This document shows, piece after piece, positions 1 to 7,644 of a stretch of 64,000 nt of DNA (position 1 is the first letter of the stretch; each line of letters begins with the position of its first letter). Made by a program: the position numbers and the translations under genes. Source of the DNA: Limnohabitans sp. T6-20 (GTDB lineage Bacteria > Pseudomonadota > Gammaproteobacteria > Burkholderiales > Burkholderiaceae_C); the NCBI RefSeq assembly GCF_003063505.1, contig NZ_NERW01000001.1, forward strand, positions 426,501 to 490,500, read 5' to 3'. Under the pieces are notes generated by a model. It worked only from the letters and a program-made list of their open reading frames with translations, had not been told where the DNA came from and did no database searches.

Positions 1-378
1 AGCCATCCTGAAATGCCCTTGCGAAATGTGGCTCCACTGTTTCTCAAAACAGTCTAAAGACGTGGCTTCAGGTGACAAACACCGTCACTCGCCCACACAT
101 TGACACGGTTCGTCAGACCTGCAACATCCACAGCTTCGCCCTGAACCGAACCTTGACTAACTCACGGCCATCAGGATGATCGTTACTGTCGTGCTGGGGC
201 ACGAGCTCTTTGGCCATGATATGAGCCAAGGGCTGGCCCCCGCCACGCGTTGGGACAACGTGGTGCACAAATTACTGACATACCGGCGATGGCTTTGGCT
301 TTGATGGGCTTTTTGTAGCTTGCAGTGCGCCCAGTCAAACCACTTCTTGGTCTGCGTCCTTGGGTACCATCTCGATCC
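1..378. other. Unassigned leading region
   Basis: No convincing gene was found in these 378 bases. A 34-codon minus-strand frame (about 217 to 113) and short open frames antisense to the CYTH gene start have no recognisable motif. The stretch could hold the end of a gene outside the window or a decayed gene. It also supplies the promoter for the CYTH protein, but no clear -35/-10 pair was identified. Confidence 0.3.
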
Positions 379-993
379 ATGGAAACCGAACTCAAACTGA
401 GCCTGCCTGAGGCAGACCTGCCGCGACTGTTGACTCACCCGCTGCTGAGGACGCCAAGCAGCACGCAGCGCCTGCTCAACACCTATTTCGACACGCCCGA
501 CCTGGCCCTGCACAAACGCCGCATGGCGGTGCGCGAACGGTTGGCAGACGATCAGTGGTTGCTGACCGTCAAGACGGCGGGACAGAGCGAGAACGGTCTC
601 TCGCGCAGGCAAGAGTGGGAAGGGCCGACCACGCCAGGTGCTTTGCAGTTCGATTCTCTGGTGGAAGACGAGGCGCTTGCAGCCGATCTGATGGCGCTGC
701 GGCCACATTTGAAAGCGCTGTTTTGCACCGACTTTCAACGGCAGCGCTGGCTCATTGCCCACGCGGAGGCCCAGATCGAAGTGGCACTCGATCAAGGCCT
801 CATTCATGTGCCCGGCACAAAGCGGCAAGAAACACTGCTGGAGCTGGAGCTTGAACTGCTCAGCGACCCCGAATCCGCATTGATGGCGCTGGCCGATGTG
901 CTGCGGCAAACACCGCTAGGCACCGCCAAGCTCACCCCCAGCGATGCGAGCAAAGCGCAGAAGGGCATGGCGCTTTGGCAGCGTTCGCGCTAG
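379..993 (+). CDS. CYTH domain protein (inorganic triphosphatase-like)
   Basis: A 204-residue protein of the CYTH (adenylate cyclase CyaB / thiamine triphosphatase) superfamily. Its tunnel-shaped barrel binds triphosphates with divalent metal. The signature ExExK is visible at residues 2-6 (ETELK). Further charged strands follow, such as MAVRERL, LTVKTAG and the LELELELL segment, which match the alternating acidic and basic positions of the family. The ATG at 379 is preferred over an upstream in-frame GTG at 325 because CYTH proteins begin directly with the ExExK strand. There is no C-terminal CHAD domain, so this is the short form. Inorganic triphosphatase activity is a family expectation, not shown here. 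It is monocistronic and convergent with the LysR gene. Confidence 0.85.
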   Translation: METELKLSLPEADLPRLLTHPLLRTPSSTQRLLNTYFDTPDLALHKRRMAVRERLADDQWLLTVKTAGQSENGLSRRQEWEGPTTPGALQFDSLVEDEALAADLMALRPHLKALFCTDFQRQRWLIAHAEAQIEVALDQGLIHVPGTKRQETLLELELELLSDPESALMALADVLRQTPLGTAKLTPSDASKAQKGMALWQRSR

Positions 994-1032
994 CGCGCCC
1001 CCGCGCCTGACCGCACACGGCAAGCACCCTCA

Positions 1033-1941
1033 TCAAGCGCTGGCCTCGCGCAGCAACGTGGACTCCTGCAAAAAAGTATCAAGCAGGCGCTGCGCGGGCA
1101 AGGACAAGGGCGCGTCCGTGCGCGAAAAAATATGGATGGTGGTGGACGGCAAGGTCTCTTGCAAACTCAGTGCCACCAATCCCATGCGGGGACCGTGTGT
1201 GGCGTAAAACCGCTCAGGCACGATGGCCAAGGTGTCCATGCTGGGCAGCACGGCCAGCAAGGTCGAGAACGACTCGCAATCCACCGTGACCTTGGGCGCT
1301 GCCAGCCCGCGCTGCTCAAAGCCGAGATGCACGGGGTCACCTGGCCCCAGCCTCGGCCCCGAAAGCAACCACGAAGCACCGCTCAAATCATCCAGCCGTC
1401 GCGCTTGGGCCAAGGGATGCCCCTGCTTGGCGACGATGACCGATGGGCTGTCGATGAGTGGAGCAGCCTGCAGATCCCGCCCGATGCCTGCGGGCGGCAA
1501 GGGACCGAGCGCCATGTCCAGCTCGCCAGAGCGCAGTTGCTGCAAGGCTTTGGGGTACAGGGCATCCACCAGATGCACACGCACATGGGGCCAGCGGGAC
1601 TGGAAGGCCGACACCGCGTTCGCCGCCAGCATCAAGGCTGCTGCGGGTGACATGCCCACGCTGAGCGTGGTCTGGCTGTCGCTGGTCAAGGCCGCCACCT
1701 CCTGACGAGCACGTTCGATCTCGCGCACCACGGTGGCCGCACGCGCGGCCAGCATTTCACCTGCAGGGGCCAGCCGGACGCCCTTGGGCGAGCGCACCAC
1801 CAAGGCGGCCCCGAATTCGTCTTCGAGTTGCTTGAGGGCCTTGGTCAAGGCGGGCTGCGTCACGTTCATGCTGGCCGCCGATGCCCGCATGCTGCCGGTC
1901 TGGGCCAGGGTCAGCAGCAGCTGGAGTTGTTGCAATCGCAT
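1033..1941 (-). CDS. LysR-family transcriptional regulator
   Basis: A 302-residue LysR-type regulator. The N-terminal winged helix-turn-helix (about residues 1-60) contains TGSMRASAASMNVTQPALTK. The remainder is a periplasmic-binding-protein-like effector domain with segments such as LSVGMSPAAA and ELDMALGP. It diverges from the Bug receptor gene at 2110. A T-N11-A palindrome lies 19 bp upstream of its start codon and recurs in the sulfatase/hydrolase intergenic region, so it probably controls both loci and itself. The effector is unknown. From the context it would be an organic acid taken up through the Bug receptor or released by the neighbouring hydrolases. Confidence 0.92.
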   Translation of the reverse strand: MRLQQLQLLLTLAQTGSMRASAASMNVTQPALTKALKQLEDEFGAALVVRSPKGVRLAPAGEMLAARAATVVREIERARQEVAALTSDSQTTLSVGMSPAAALMLAANAVSAFQSRWPHVRVHLVDALYPKALQQLRSGELDMALGPLPPAGIGRDLQAAPLIDSPSVIVAKQGHPLAQARRLDDLSGASWLLSGPRLGPGDPVHLGFEQRGLAAPKVTVDCESFSTLLAVLPSMDTLAIVPERFYATHGPRMGLVALSLQETLPSTTIHIFSRTDAPLSLPAQRLLDTFLQESTLLREASA

Positions 1942-1959
1942 CGAAAAACCCCTTTTTCT

Positions 1960-1977
1960 GATAACCCATGGTAATCG
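1960..1977. promoter_or_regulatory. LysR-box palindrome between lysR-type gene and Bug gene
   Basis: GATAACCCATGGTAATCG. On the other strand it reads GATTACC-ATG-GGTTATC, which fits the LysR T-N11-A box (TTACC...GGTTA). It sits in the divergent promoter region. The same core, GATTACC-NNN-RGTTATC, recurs at 5391-5409. Confidence 0.6.
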
Positions 1978-2109
1978 TCTTCACCAAATGCGATTGGCGG
2001 TCCGCTGAGCGCGCCGATAGCATGGCTTGGGTTGGCTTGTGGCGGTGTCCACTCAGGGTCCCAGCAACACCCAACCGGCCCAGAGCCACAAAAAGACAAG
2101 GATGGAGAC

Positions 2110-3084
2110 ATGATTCAACGCAGACAACTGATCGGACACTTGGCCGCTGCACCGCTGCTGGCCAGCCTGCCTGTACGGGCACAATCTTACCCTGACAAAC
2201 CCATTCGGATTATCGTCCCCCTGCCCCCGGGCAGCCCGCCGGATGTGCTGGCGCGTCACTTGGCCGATGCCGTGGGCCGCAACTGGAAGCAGCCCGTGAT
2301 TGTGGAAAACCGGCCCGGTGCCACCGGCATGATCGGCCTGCAAGCGCTGGCCCGTTCAGCGCCCGATGGCTACACGATGGGCGTGATGTTCCTGACTCAC
2401 ACCGTGCTGCCCGAACTCATCGGACCCTTGCCCTACAACACGGCCACAGACTTTGCGCCCATCGCGAACCTGGTCTGGCTCTACAACGTGTTGGTCGTGC
2501 CCGCATCGTCTAACATTCAGACCCTGCAAGACCTGGTCAACCGCGCACGGGCCGAACCCAATGCGCTGAACTACGGGTCAGGCGGTAACGGCTCCCCCGC
2601 CCATCTGGTGGCCGAGTCCTTCTGTCAAGCCAGCAACGTGAAGATGACGCATGTCCCGTTCAAAGGCCCTGCCGAAGCGGTGTCGGCCCTGATGGGCAAC
2701 CAGATCAACGCCATGTTTGCCACCGTGCCCACGGCGGCCGCGCTGGTGCGCTCCGGCAAATTGCGTGCAATCGCCGTGACCAGCCCACAGCGCCTGAGCG
2801 CTCTACCCAACGTGCCCACACTCGCCGAAGCGGGTGTGTCCGGGGTGGAGCTCAAGGAATGGGAGGGCCTGGTCGCCCCGGCTGGTACGCCCAAAGCCAT
2901 CGTCGACAAATGGAACCAGGAGTTGTTCCAGGTGCTGGCGTCCAGTGAGCTGCGGGCCAAGCTGGCCGATCTGGGCATGTCGGTGGTCCCGCCCCACCCC
3001 AGCAGTGACTTTGCGGACCTGATCCGCAAAGAGCTCGATCACTGGGGCAAGTTTGTGCGCACCACCGGGTTGCGGCCAAGCTGA
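2110..3084 (+). CDS. Bug-family (TctC) periplasmic substrate-binding protein
   Basis: A 324-residue extracytoplasmic solute receptor of the tripartite tricarboxylate transporter (Bug) family. The N-terminal signal (MIQRRQLIGHLAAAPLLASLPVRAQ) has a twin-arginine-like RRQLI and an Ala-x-Ala-type cleavage site. The mature start YPDKPIRIIVPLPPGSPPD and the later VENRPGATGMIG are typical Bug motifs. The ATG at 2110 is chosen over an upstream in-frame codon at 2032 because it directly precedes the signal peptide and has GGAG just upstream. No TctA/TctB membrane subunits are in the window, as is common for the many orphan Bug receptors of Burkholderiales. The divergent LysR gene is the likely regulator. 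The ligand is unknown, probably a carboxylate. Confidence 0.9.
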   Translation: MIQRRQLIGHLAAAPLLASLPVRAQSYPDKPIRIIVPLPPGSPPDVLARHLADAVGRNWKQPVIVENRPGATGMIGLQALARSAPDGYTMGVMFLTHTVLPELIGPLPYNTATDFAPIANLVWLYNVLVVPASSNIQTLQDLVNRARAEPNALNYGSGGNGSPAHLVAESFCQASNVKMTHVPFKGPAEAVSALMGNQINAMFATVPTAAALVRSGKLRAIAVTSPQRLSALPNVPTLAEAGVSGVELKEWEGLVAPAGTPKAIVDKWNQELFQVLASSELRAKLADLGMSVVPPHPSSDFADLIRKELDHWGKFVRTTGLRPS

Positions 3085-3092
3085 TCTCCACA

Positions 3093-3117
3093 AGTGGCCC
3101 GACAGAGCCGGGCCACT
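3093..3117. terminator. Hairpin between convergent Bug and cupin genes
   Basis: A perfect 9-bp inverted repeat, AGTGGCCCG and CGGGCCACT, with a 7-nt loop lies in the 37-bp gap between the stops of the Bug receptor and the cupin gene. It has no clear T-run, so it may be a weak bidirectional terminator. Confidence 0.5.
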
Positions 3118-3121
3118 GGCA

Positions 3122-3580
3122 TTAATTGGCCGATGAAATCGGCGGCTCGAACACCACCCCAAATTCAGGTGCAATTTCTGTCACCTTGCGCGGGTTGGCG
3201 ATGTTGTGAATGCGACGGTACAAAGCGGGCAACTCGCCTGCAGGTTCAGCCCAGAAAATGGCTTGCACCACCTTGCCACTGTTGTTGTAGAACGCATGTG
3301 GAATGCCCTTGGGCAGGTGACCGACTTCACCCGCGTGCACCGTGCTGCGCACACCGTTGATCACCACATCTACCGACCCGTTGAGCGGACTAAGGTACTC
3401 GTCCTGCTCGGGGTGCGTGTGCGGCGGCACAAAGCTTTCTTCCGGAAAGGTGGCGTGCCAGACAAACTGCTGCTCGTCGTACTGTTTGGGCGTGTAGACC
3501 TGGCCCATGATGTTCCAGGTCACCCCATCGATGCCGGTCGGGGAATGGTCGCAATCGGGCAATTGGACAGTGGGGCTCAT
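3122..3580 (-). CDS. Cupin domain protein
   Basis: A 152-residue single-domain cupin. The first cupin motif is visible as PPHTHPEQDEYLSPLNGSVDVVING (HxH then E), and the second as GEVGHLPKGIPHAFYNNSG. Together these give the usual His/His/Glu/His metal site. The ATG at 3580 is chosen because a GAGACC element precedes it and the longer frame upstream lies inside the sulfatase gene. It starts 14 bp after the sulfatase stop, so the two are almost certainly co-transcribed. The role is unknown. Stand-alone cupins of this type act as dioxygenases, isomerases or ligand-binding proteins on small acids, so it may process the product of the sulfatase step. Confidence 0.85.
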   Translation of the reverse strand: MSPTVQLPDCDHSPTGIDGVTWNIMGQVYTPKQYDEQQFVWHATFPEESFVPPHTHPEQDEYLSPLNGSVDVVINGVRSTVHAGEVGHLPKGIPHAFYNNSGKVVQAIFWAEPAGELPALYRRIHNIANPRKVTEIAPEFGVVFEPPISSAN

Positions 3581-3594
3581 GAGGGTCTCCGGTT

Positions 3595-5301
3595 TCAGGC
3601 TTTTTCGGTGGTGACGTGCTGGCCCGTCAGGCGATCGAGCGCCTCCTTGACCAACGGGTTGTGGCTCGCATAGCGGGGCTTGAAGGTCTGCCGCTGCGCC
3701 CGCAAATCGTCTTCGTCGGCATACCCGATCAGGATGCCGTTTTCGGCAATGCGGGCCTGTATTTCGGTGTTCTCGATCATCTCGTCGGACACCGTGACAC
3801 GCTGGCGAGGACGTCGGGCCCACTCGAACAGGGCTTCGTGCAACCTCGCCCGTTGGCGCACATGCTCTGGATCGGCCGAGGCACCCAAATCGTTCAGCTC
3901 ATGGGGGTCGGACTGCAGATCGAACAGCATCGAACGGTAGCCTTCGCACAGCACATATTTCCAGCGGCCATCAAAGGCCATGCGCATCCAGGCCTCGATC
4001 GGCGGCTGCTGCAATTCGATGCGGGCATCCTGGAACGCGTAGTCGCATTCGCACACCGCGATCTCGCGCCAATCAGACGGCGTCAGGCCAAACAGCCAGG
4101 GGCGCAGAGAGCGGCCATCCATGATGTGGGGCACAGGGTTACCTCCGTACACATCGAGGAATGTGGGCGCGATGTCCACCGCCTCCACCAGGGCCTGGCA
4201 GCGCGTGCCCCGGGTGGCGTCTGCACGGGTATCGGGGTCGTAAATGATGAGCGGGGTGCGCACCACCGGCTGATGAAACAGCTCCTTGTCGCCCAGCCAG
4301 TGGTCACCCAGAAAGTCGCCATGGTCCGCGCAGAACACGATCATAGTGTTGTCCATCAGGCCGCGCTCTTCCATGAAGGCGAAGAGCTTGCCCATCTCGT
4401 CGTCGATCTGCTTGACCAGGCCCATGTAACCCACCATGACCGCATCACGCACGCCGGGCTTGGCAAAGGTGCGCGAAACCCGGTGGTGGGTCATGGCGGC
4501 ATAGACCGGATGCGGGTCCTTGAGCTCGCCCTCGGACCGCACCACGGGCAGGGCGTCCTCGGGTTTGTACATGCCTGCATAGGGCTTGGGCACCACGTAG
4601 GGCCAGTGCGGCTTGATGAAAGACAAGTGCGCGACCCAGGGCTGATCGCCTGCTTCGCGCATGAAGTCCATGGCCCGGCGTGTGGTGTAGGGCGTCTCGG
4701 AATGTTCATTCGGGATGCGGGCAGGCAGATGGCTGTACTTGAGGTACCAGCCCGAGCGGAACTGACCTTGCTCGTCCACCACCGTGTTGGCCCATTCCTC
4801 CCAAGGGTTGTCGCCCCCGAAGCCTTGCTTGCGCAGGTAGAGGTTGTAGTTGGGGTCGGGGTCATGGCCAGAAAACGGGTGAATGCCATCATCGCGCTCG
4901 TAAGGGTCAAAACCGCACTCGGCGATGCGGACACCGATCTGGGACTCGGGATCGATGCCCAAACGCGACATGCCAGAAGAGTCGCCACGCATGTGCGTCT
5001 TGCCAATCAACACCGAGCGCACACCCAGAGGCCGCAGATGATCGCCCAGTGTCATCTCGCCTGCCTTGAGTGGCACGAAGTTCCAGCTCACACCATGCGA
5101 CTGCATGTAGCGACCGGTGTAATAGCTCATGCGCGAAGGCCCGCACACGGGCGACTGCACATAGGCGTTGTCAAAAATCACGCCCCGCTGGGCCAGCCCA
5201 TCCAGATGGGGTGTCTGCAGCTTGGGGTGTCCATAGCAAGACAGGTGATCGGCACGCAGCTGATCACACATGATGAAGAGGATGTTCTTGACGCGTTTCA
5301 T
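3595..5301 (-). CDS. Sulfatase / phosphonate monoester hydrolase family protein
   Basis: A 568-residue alkaline-phosphatase-superfamily hydrolase. N-terminal metal ligands are in NILFIMCDQLRADHLSCYG. The type I sulfatase nucleophile motif C-x-P-x-R is present as CGPSR (Cys53), the residue that is converted to formylglycine in this family. A second metal cluster appears as CADHGDFLGDH. Length and the C-terminal extension fit phosphonate monoester hydrolases and related arylsulfatases more than short sulfatases. There is no signal peptide, so a cytoplasmic location is inferred. It leads the sulfatase-cupin pair and diverges from an arylformamidase-like hydrolase across a LysR-box palindrome. 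No formylglycine-generating enzyme is in the window. The substrate (sulfate ester, phosphodiester or phosphonate ester) cannot be decided from sequence. Confidence 0.88.
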   Translation of the reverse strand: MKRVKNILFIMCDQLRADHLSCYGHPKLQTPHLDGLAQRGVIFDNAYVQSPVCGPSRMSYYTGRYMQSHGVSWNFVPLKAGEMTLGDHLRPLGVRSVLIGKTHMRGDSSGMSRLGIDPESQIGVRIAECGFDPYERDDGIHPFSGHDPDPNYNLYLRKQGFGGDNPWEEWANTVVDEQGQFRSGWYLKYSHLPARIPNEHSETPYTTRRAMDFMREAGDQPWVAHLSFIKPHWPYVVPKPYAGMYKPEDALPVVRSEGELKDPHPVYAAMTHHRVSRTFAKPGVRDAVMVGYMGLVKQIDDEMGKLFAFMEERGLMDNTMIVFCADHGDFLGDHWLGDKELFHQPVVRTPLIIYDPDTRADATRGTRCQALVEAVDIAPTFLDVYGGNPVPHIMDGRSLRPWLFGLTPSDWREIAVCECDYAFQDARIELQQPPIEAWMRMAFDGRWKYVLCEGYRSMLFDLQSDPHELNDLGASADPEHVRQRARLHEALFEWARRPRQRVTVSDEMIENTEIQARIAENGILIGYADEDDLRAQRQTFKPRYASHNPLVKEALDRLTGQHVTTEKA

Positions 5302-5390
5302 GACGGCGAAGCCTGGTGCGCAGGCGCAAATGATCGATGACCCATGCTAGGTACAAACGCCCCCACCATCCAATCGCATTTTTTGAAGCC

Positions 5391-5409
5391 GATTACCCAG
5401 AGTTATCGG
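5391..5409. promoter_or_regulatory. Second copy of the LysR-box palindrome
   Basis: GATTACCCAGAGTTATCGG contains T-N11-A (TTACC...GTTA) and arms CCGAT/ATCGG when one more base is included. It matches the palindrome at 1960-1977 in all outer positions. It lies between the divergent sulfatase and hydrolase genes, so the LysR protein at 1033-1941 probably acts here too. The rest of the 209-bp gap (5302-5510) holds no other recognised element. Confidence 0.6.
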
Positions 5410-5510
5410 CTTGAATTTCAATCCGCCTTGACAGAGCCCAGAGATGCACACCCAGCCCGCTGAACTGAATAAACTGAGGGCCACACCCGACCCGAACCCA
5501 GCCCCACACC

Positions 5511-6341
5511 ATGCCCCACCACACCGCCGAATTTCAGTACGTCACAGGCCAGATGCGGCCCAGTTTTGGCGATCTGTTGGCCAACTTTGAAGCACACAAT
5601 GCCCAAGCCTTGTCACTCCCCCATTGGGAGCTGGATGTGGCTTATGGACCGCATGCACGGGAAGTGGTGGATGTGCGCCGCAGCGAGGCCAAGGCACTGG
5701 GCACCGTGGTCTATCTGCATGCAGGCTACTGGCAATCACGCGACAAATCGCAGTTCCGATTTTTGGCGCCCGCCTTCAACGCCATGGGCTGGGACATGGC
5801 CCTGGTCAACTACCCCTTGTGCCCCGACGTGCGCATAGCGGACATCGTGGCCTCGGTTGCGCAGGCTTTGCAACAAGTGGCCGCCCATCAAAGCGAACGA
5901 GGGCGCCCCAGCCCGATCGTGCTCTGCGGTCATTCCGCAGGTGCCCATCTGGCCATCGAGCTGGCCTTGCAACAAGCCACTGCCGCAGCCCCGCTCCCGA
6001 TTGCAGGTGTCGTGGCCATCAGCGGCGTGTACGACCTCCAGCCTCTGCTGGACACCACGCTCAACACCCGCCTGAAACTCGATGCCGAATCGGCAAAGGC
6101 CTGCTCACCCACACACCGTGCGCGCCCAGGCGCAGCCCCGGCCTTGTTCGTGTGGGGCGATACCGAAACCCCGGCGTTTCACGCCCAAAGCCAGGACATG
6201 GCGCGTTTGTGGCAGCTTCAAGGCAATGTGGCGCAATGCTCGGCTGTCGCCCAGGCCGACCATTTTTCGGTGCTGGAATACGTCACAGCGTCCGATGGTC
6301 TGGTTGCACAAACACTCCAGCATTGGGCGCACCCTGCTTGA
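5511..6341 (+). CDS. Alpha/beta hydrolase, arylformamidase-like
   Basis: A 276-residue alpha/beta-hydrolase of the kynurenine formamidase / esterase-lipase type. The oxyanion motif HAGYW is at residues 70-74 (the HGGYW of formamidases). The nucleophile elbow GHSAGAHL is at 140-147 with Ser142. The likely catalytic His is in QADHFSVLEY near the C-terminus. There is no signal peptide. It diverges from the sulfatase-cupin operon and shares its LysR-box region. No other tryptophan catabolic gene is nearby, so a true formamidase role is doubtful. Hydrolysis of a formyl amide or ester in the LysR-controlled pathway is more likely. Confidence 0.85.
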   Translation: MPHHTAEFQYVTGQMRPSFGDLLANFEAHNAQALSLPHWELDVAYGPHAREVVDVRRSEAKALGTVVYLHAGYWQSRDKSQFRFLAPAFNAMGWDMALVNYPLCPDVRIADIVASVAQALQQVAAHQSERGRPSPIVLCGHSAGAHLAIELALQQATAAAPLPIAGVVAISGVYDLQPLLDTTLNTRLKLDAESAKACSPTHRARPGAAPALFVWGDTETPAFHAQSQDMARLWQLQGNVAQCSAVAQADHFSVLEYVTASDGLVAQTLQHWAHPA

Positions 6342-6447
6342 CGGATCATGAGAGCAGCACCGGGATGGGCCGACAAGCTGCTGTTACCCAAGCGATACCT
6401 TGGCGCCAGACTGTGATGTACAAACGACTCCAAAAATTGGAGTCCCC

Positions 6448-7623
6448 ATGCACACTGTCAAACCCCTGGATTTTGCAAAGCCTGCCGATGTCGGCCTGTG
6501 CCCCGACCGCACGCAGCGCCTAATGGACGTGCTGCGCCGCGAAGTGGCCAGCGGCAGACTGCCCGGTGCCGTGGCCATGGTGGCCCGACGCGGGCAAATC
6601 GCCTTGTTCGAGGCCGTGGGCCAGCAAGACCCGGCCAAGGGCACGCCCATGCAGACCGACAGCATTTTCCGCATCTATTCGATGACCAAGCCGGTGGTTT
6701 CGGTGGCGGTGATGATGCTGGTCGAGCGCGGGCAATTGTTGCTGAGCGACCCGGTCAGCCGCTGGTTGCCTGAATATGCCAAGCAACAGGTGGCCACCGC
6801 CCAGGGGCTGGAGCCGGTGCGCAACCCGCCCACGGTGCAAGACCTGCTCCGCCACACAGCCGGGCTGACCTATGAATTTTTGGGCACATCGCCCGTGCAG
6901 CAGCAATACGGCACAGTGAAAATCGCCTCGCGCGAGCGGACCAACGCCGAGTTCTCGCAAACGCTGGCCGCGCTGCCTTTGCAGTTCCAGCCCAGCACCG
7001 TGTGGGCCTACAGCCGCGCCACCGATGTGCTGGGGCGCTTGGTGGAGGTGGTGAGCGGCCAAGGTCTGGGCGCATTTTTGCAAGCCGAGATTTTTGGCCC
7101 GCTGGGCATGGTGGACACGGGCTTTGCCGTGCCGACCGCGCAGCAGCACCGCATTGCCGAGCCCTTTGCGCACGACCCTGATGGTGGCGTACCCATGAAA
7201 GTACTGGAGCCACGCCAAGTGCCCGCCATGGAGGGCGGCGGCGGTGGCCTCATGTCCACCGCCATGGACTACACCCGCTTTTTGCAGTGCCTACGCAACC
7301 GGGGCGAGCTGAACGGCGTGCGCCTGCTGGGCCCGCACACGGTGGACTTCATGACCGCTGACCACCTGGGCAGCATTCCGGCCGATGGCACATTGCTGCC
7401 GCCTGGCCACGGTTTTGGCCTCGGGTTTGCGGTGCGCACGCAACTGGGCGTGTCGCCTGTGCCGGGCTCGGTGGGTCTGTATTACTGGGGCGGCATCGCG
7501 GGCACCACCTTCTTTGTGGACCCGGCGCTGGACATGTATGCGATGCTGATGATTCAGGCGCCCAACCAGCGCGATTACTATCGGCCGCTCTTCCGCGACT
7601 TGGTGTACGCGGCGCTGCTGTAA
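6448..7623 (+). CDS. Serine hydrolase, class C beta-lactamase family (esterase EstB-like)
   Basis: A 391-residue beta-lactamase-fold serine hydrolase. SxxK is SMTK at residues 78-81. The tyrosine motif is YSR at 188-190, where penicillin-binding proteins carry YxN. A late WGG follows in place of the KTG/HTG box. These changes are typical of family VIII esterases and transesterases rather than true beta-lactamases. There is no signal peptide, so it is probably cytoplasmic. The ATG at 6448 is favoured over an upstream in-frame codon at 6400 because GGAG lies six bases before it. It ends 21 bp from the convergent AraC gene stop. The substrate is unknown. Confidence 0.85.
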   Translation: MHTVKPLDFAKPADVGLCPDRTQRLMDVLRREVASGRLPGAVAMVARRGQIALFEAVGQQDPAKGTPMQTDSIFRIYSMTKPVVSVAVMMLVERGQLLLSDPVSRWLPEYAKQQVATAQGLEPVRNPPTVQDLLRHTAGLTYEFLGTSPVQQQYGTVKIASRERTNAEFSQTLAALPLQFQPSTVWAYSRATDVLGRLVEVVSGQGLGAFLQAEIFGPLGMVDTGFAVPTAQQHRIAEPFAHDPDGGVPMKVLEPRQVPAMEGGGGGLMSTAMDYTRFLQCLRNRGELNGVRLLGPHTVDFMTADHLGSIPADGTLLPPGHGFGLGFAVRTQLGVSPVPGSVGLYYWGGIAGTTFFVDPALDMYAMLMIQAPNQRDYYRPLFRDLVYAALL

Positions 7624-7644
7624 TTTGCCTCCAATCCAGCGCGC

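Noticed and set aside
113-217. 34-codon minus-strand frame at the window edge
   Set aside because: Too short, without a ribosome site or homology signal that I could recognise. Left as unassigned.
3616-5340. 574-codon open frame on the + strand antisense to the sulfatase
   Set aside because: The sulfatase on the minus strand has clear motifs and codon pattern. The antisense frame shows only low-complexity His/Arg/Gly-rich sequence, a common shadow in high-GC DNA.
5511-6341. Assignment as kynB kynurenine formamidase
   Set aside because: No kynurenine pathway genes are nearby, and the motifs fit the wider arylformamidase/esterase group, so no gene symbol was given.
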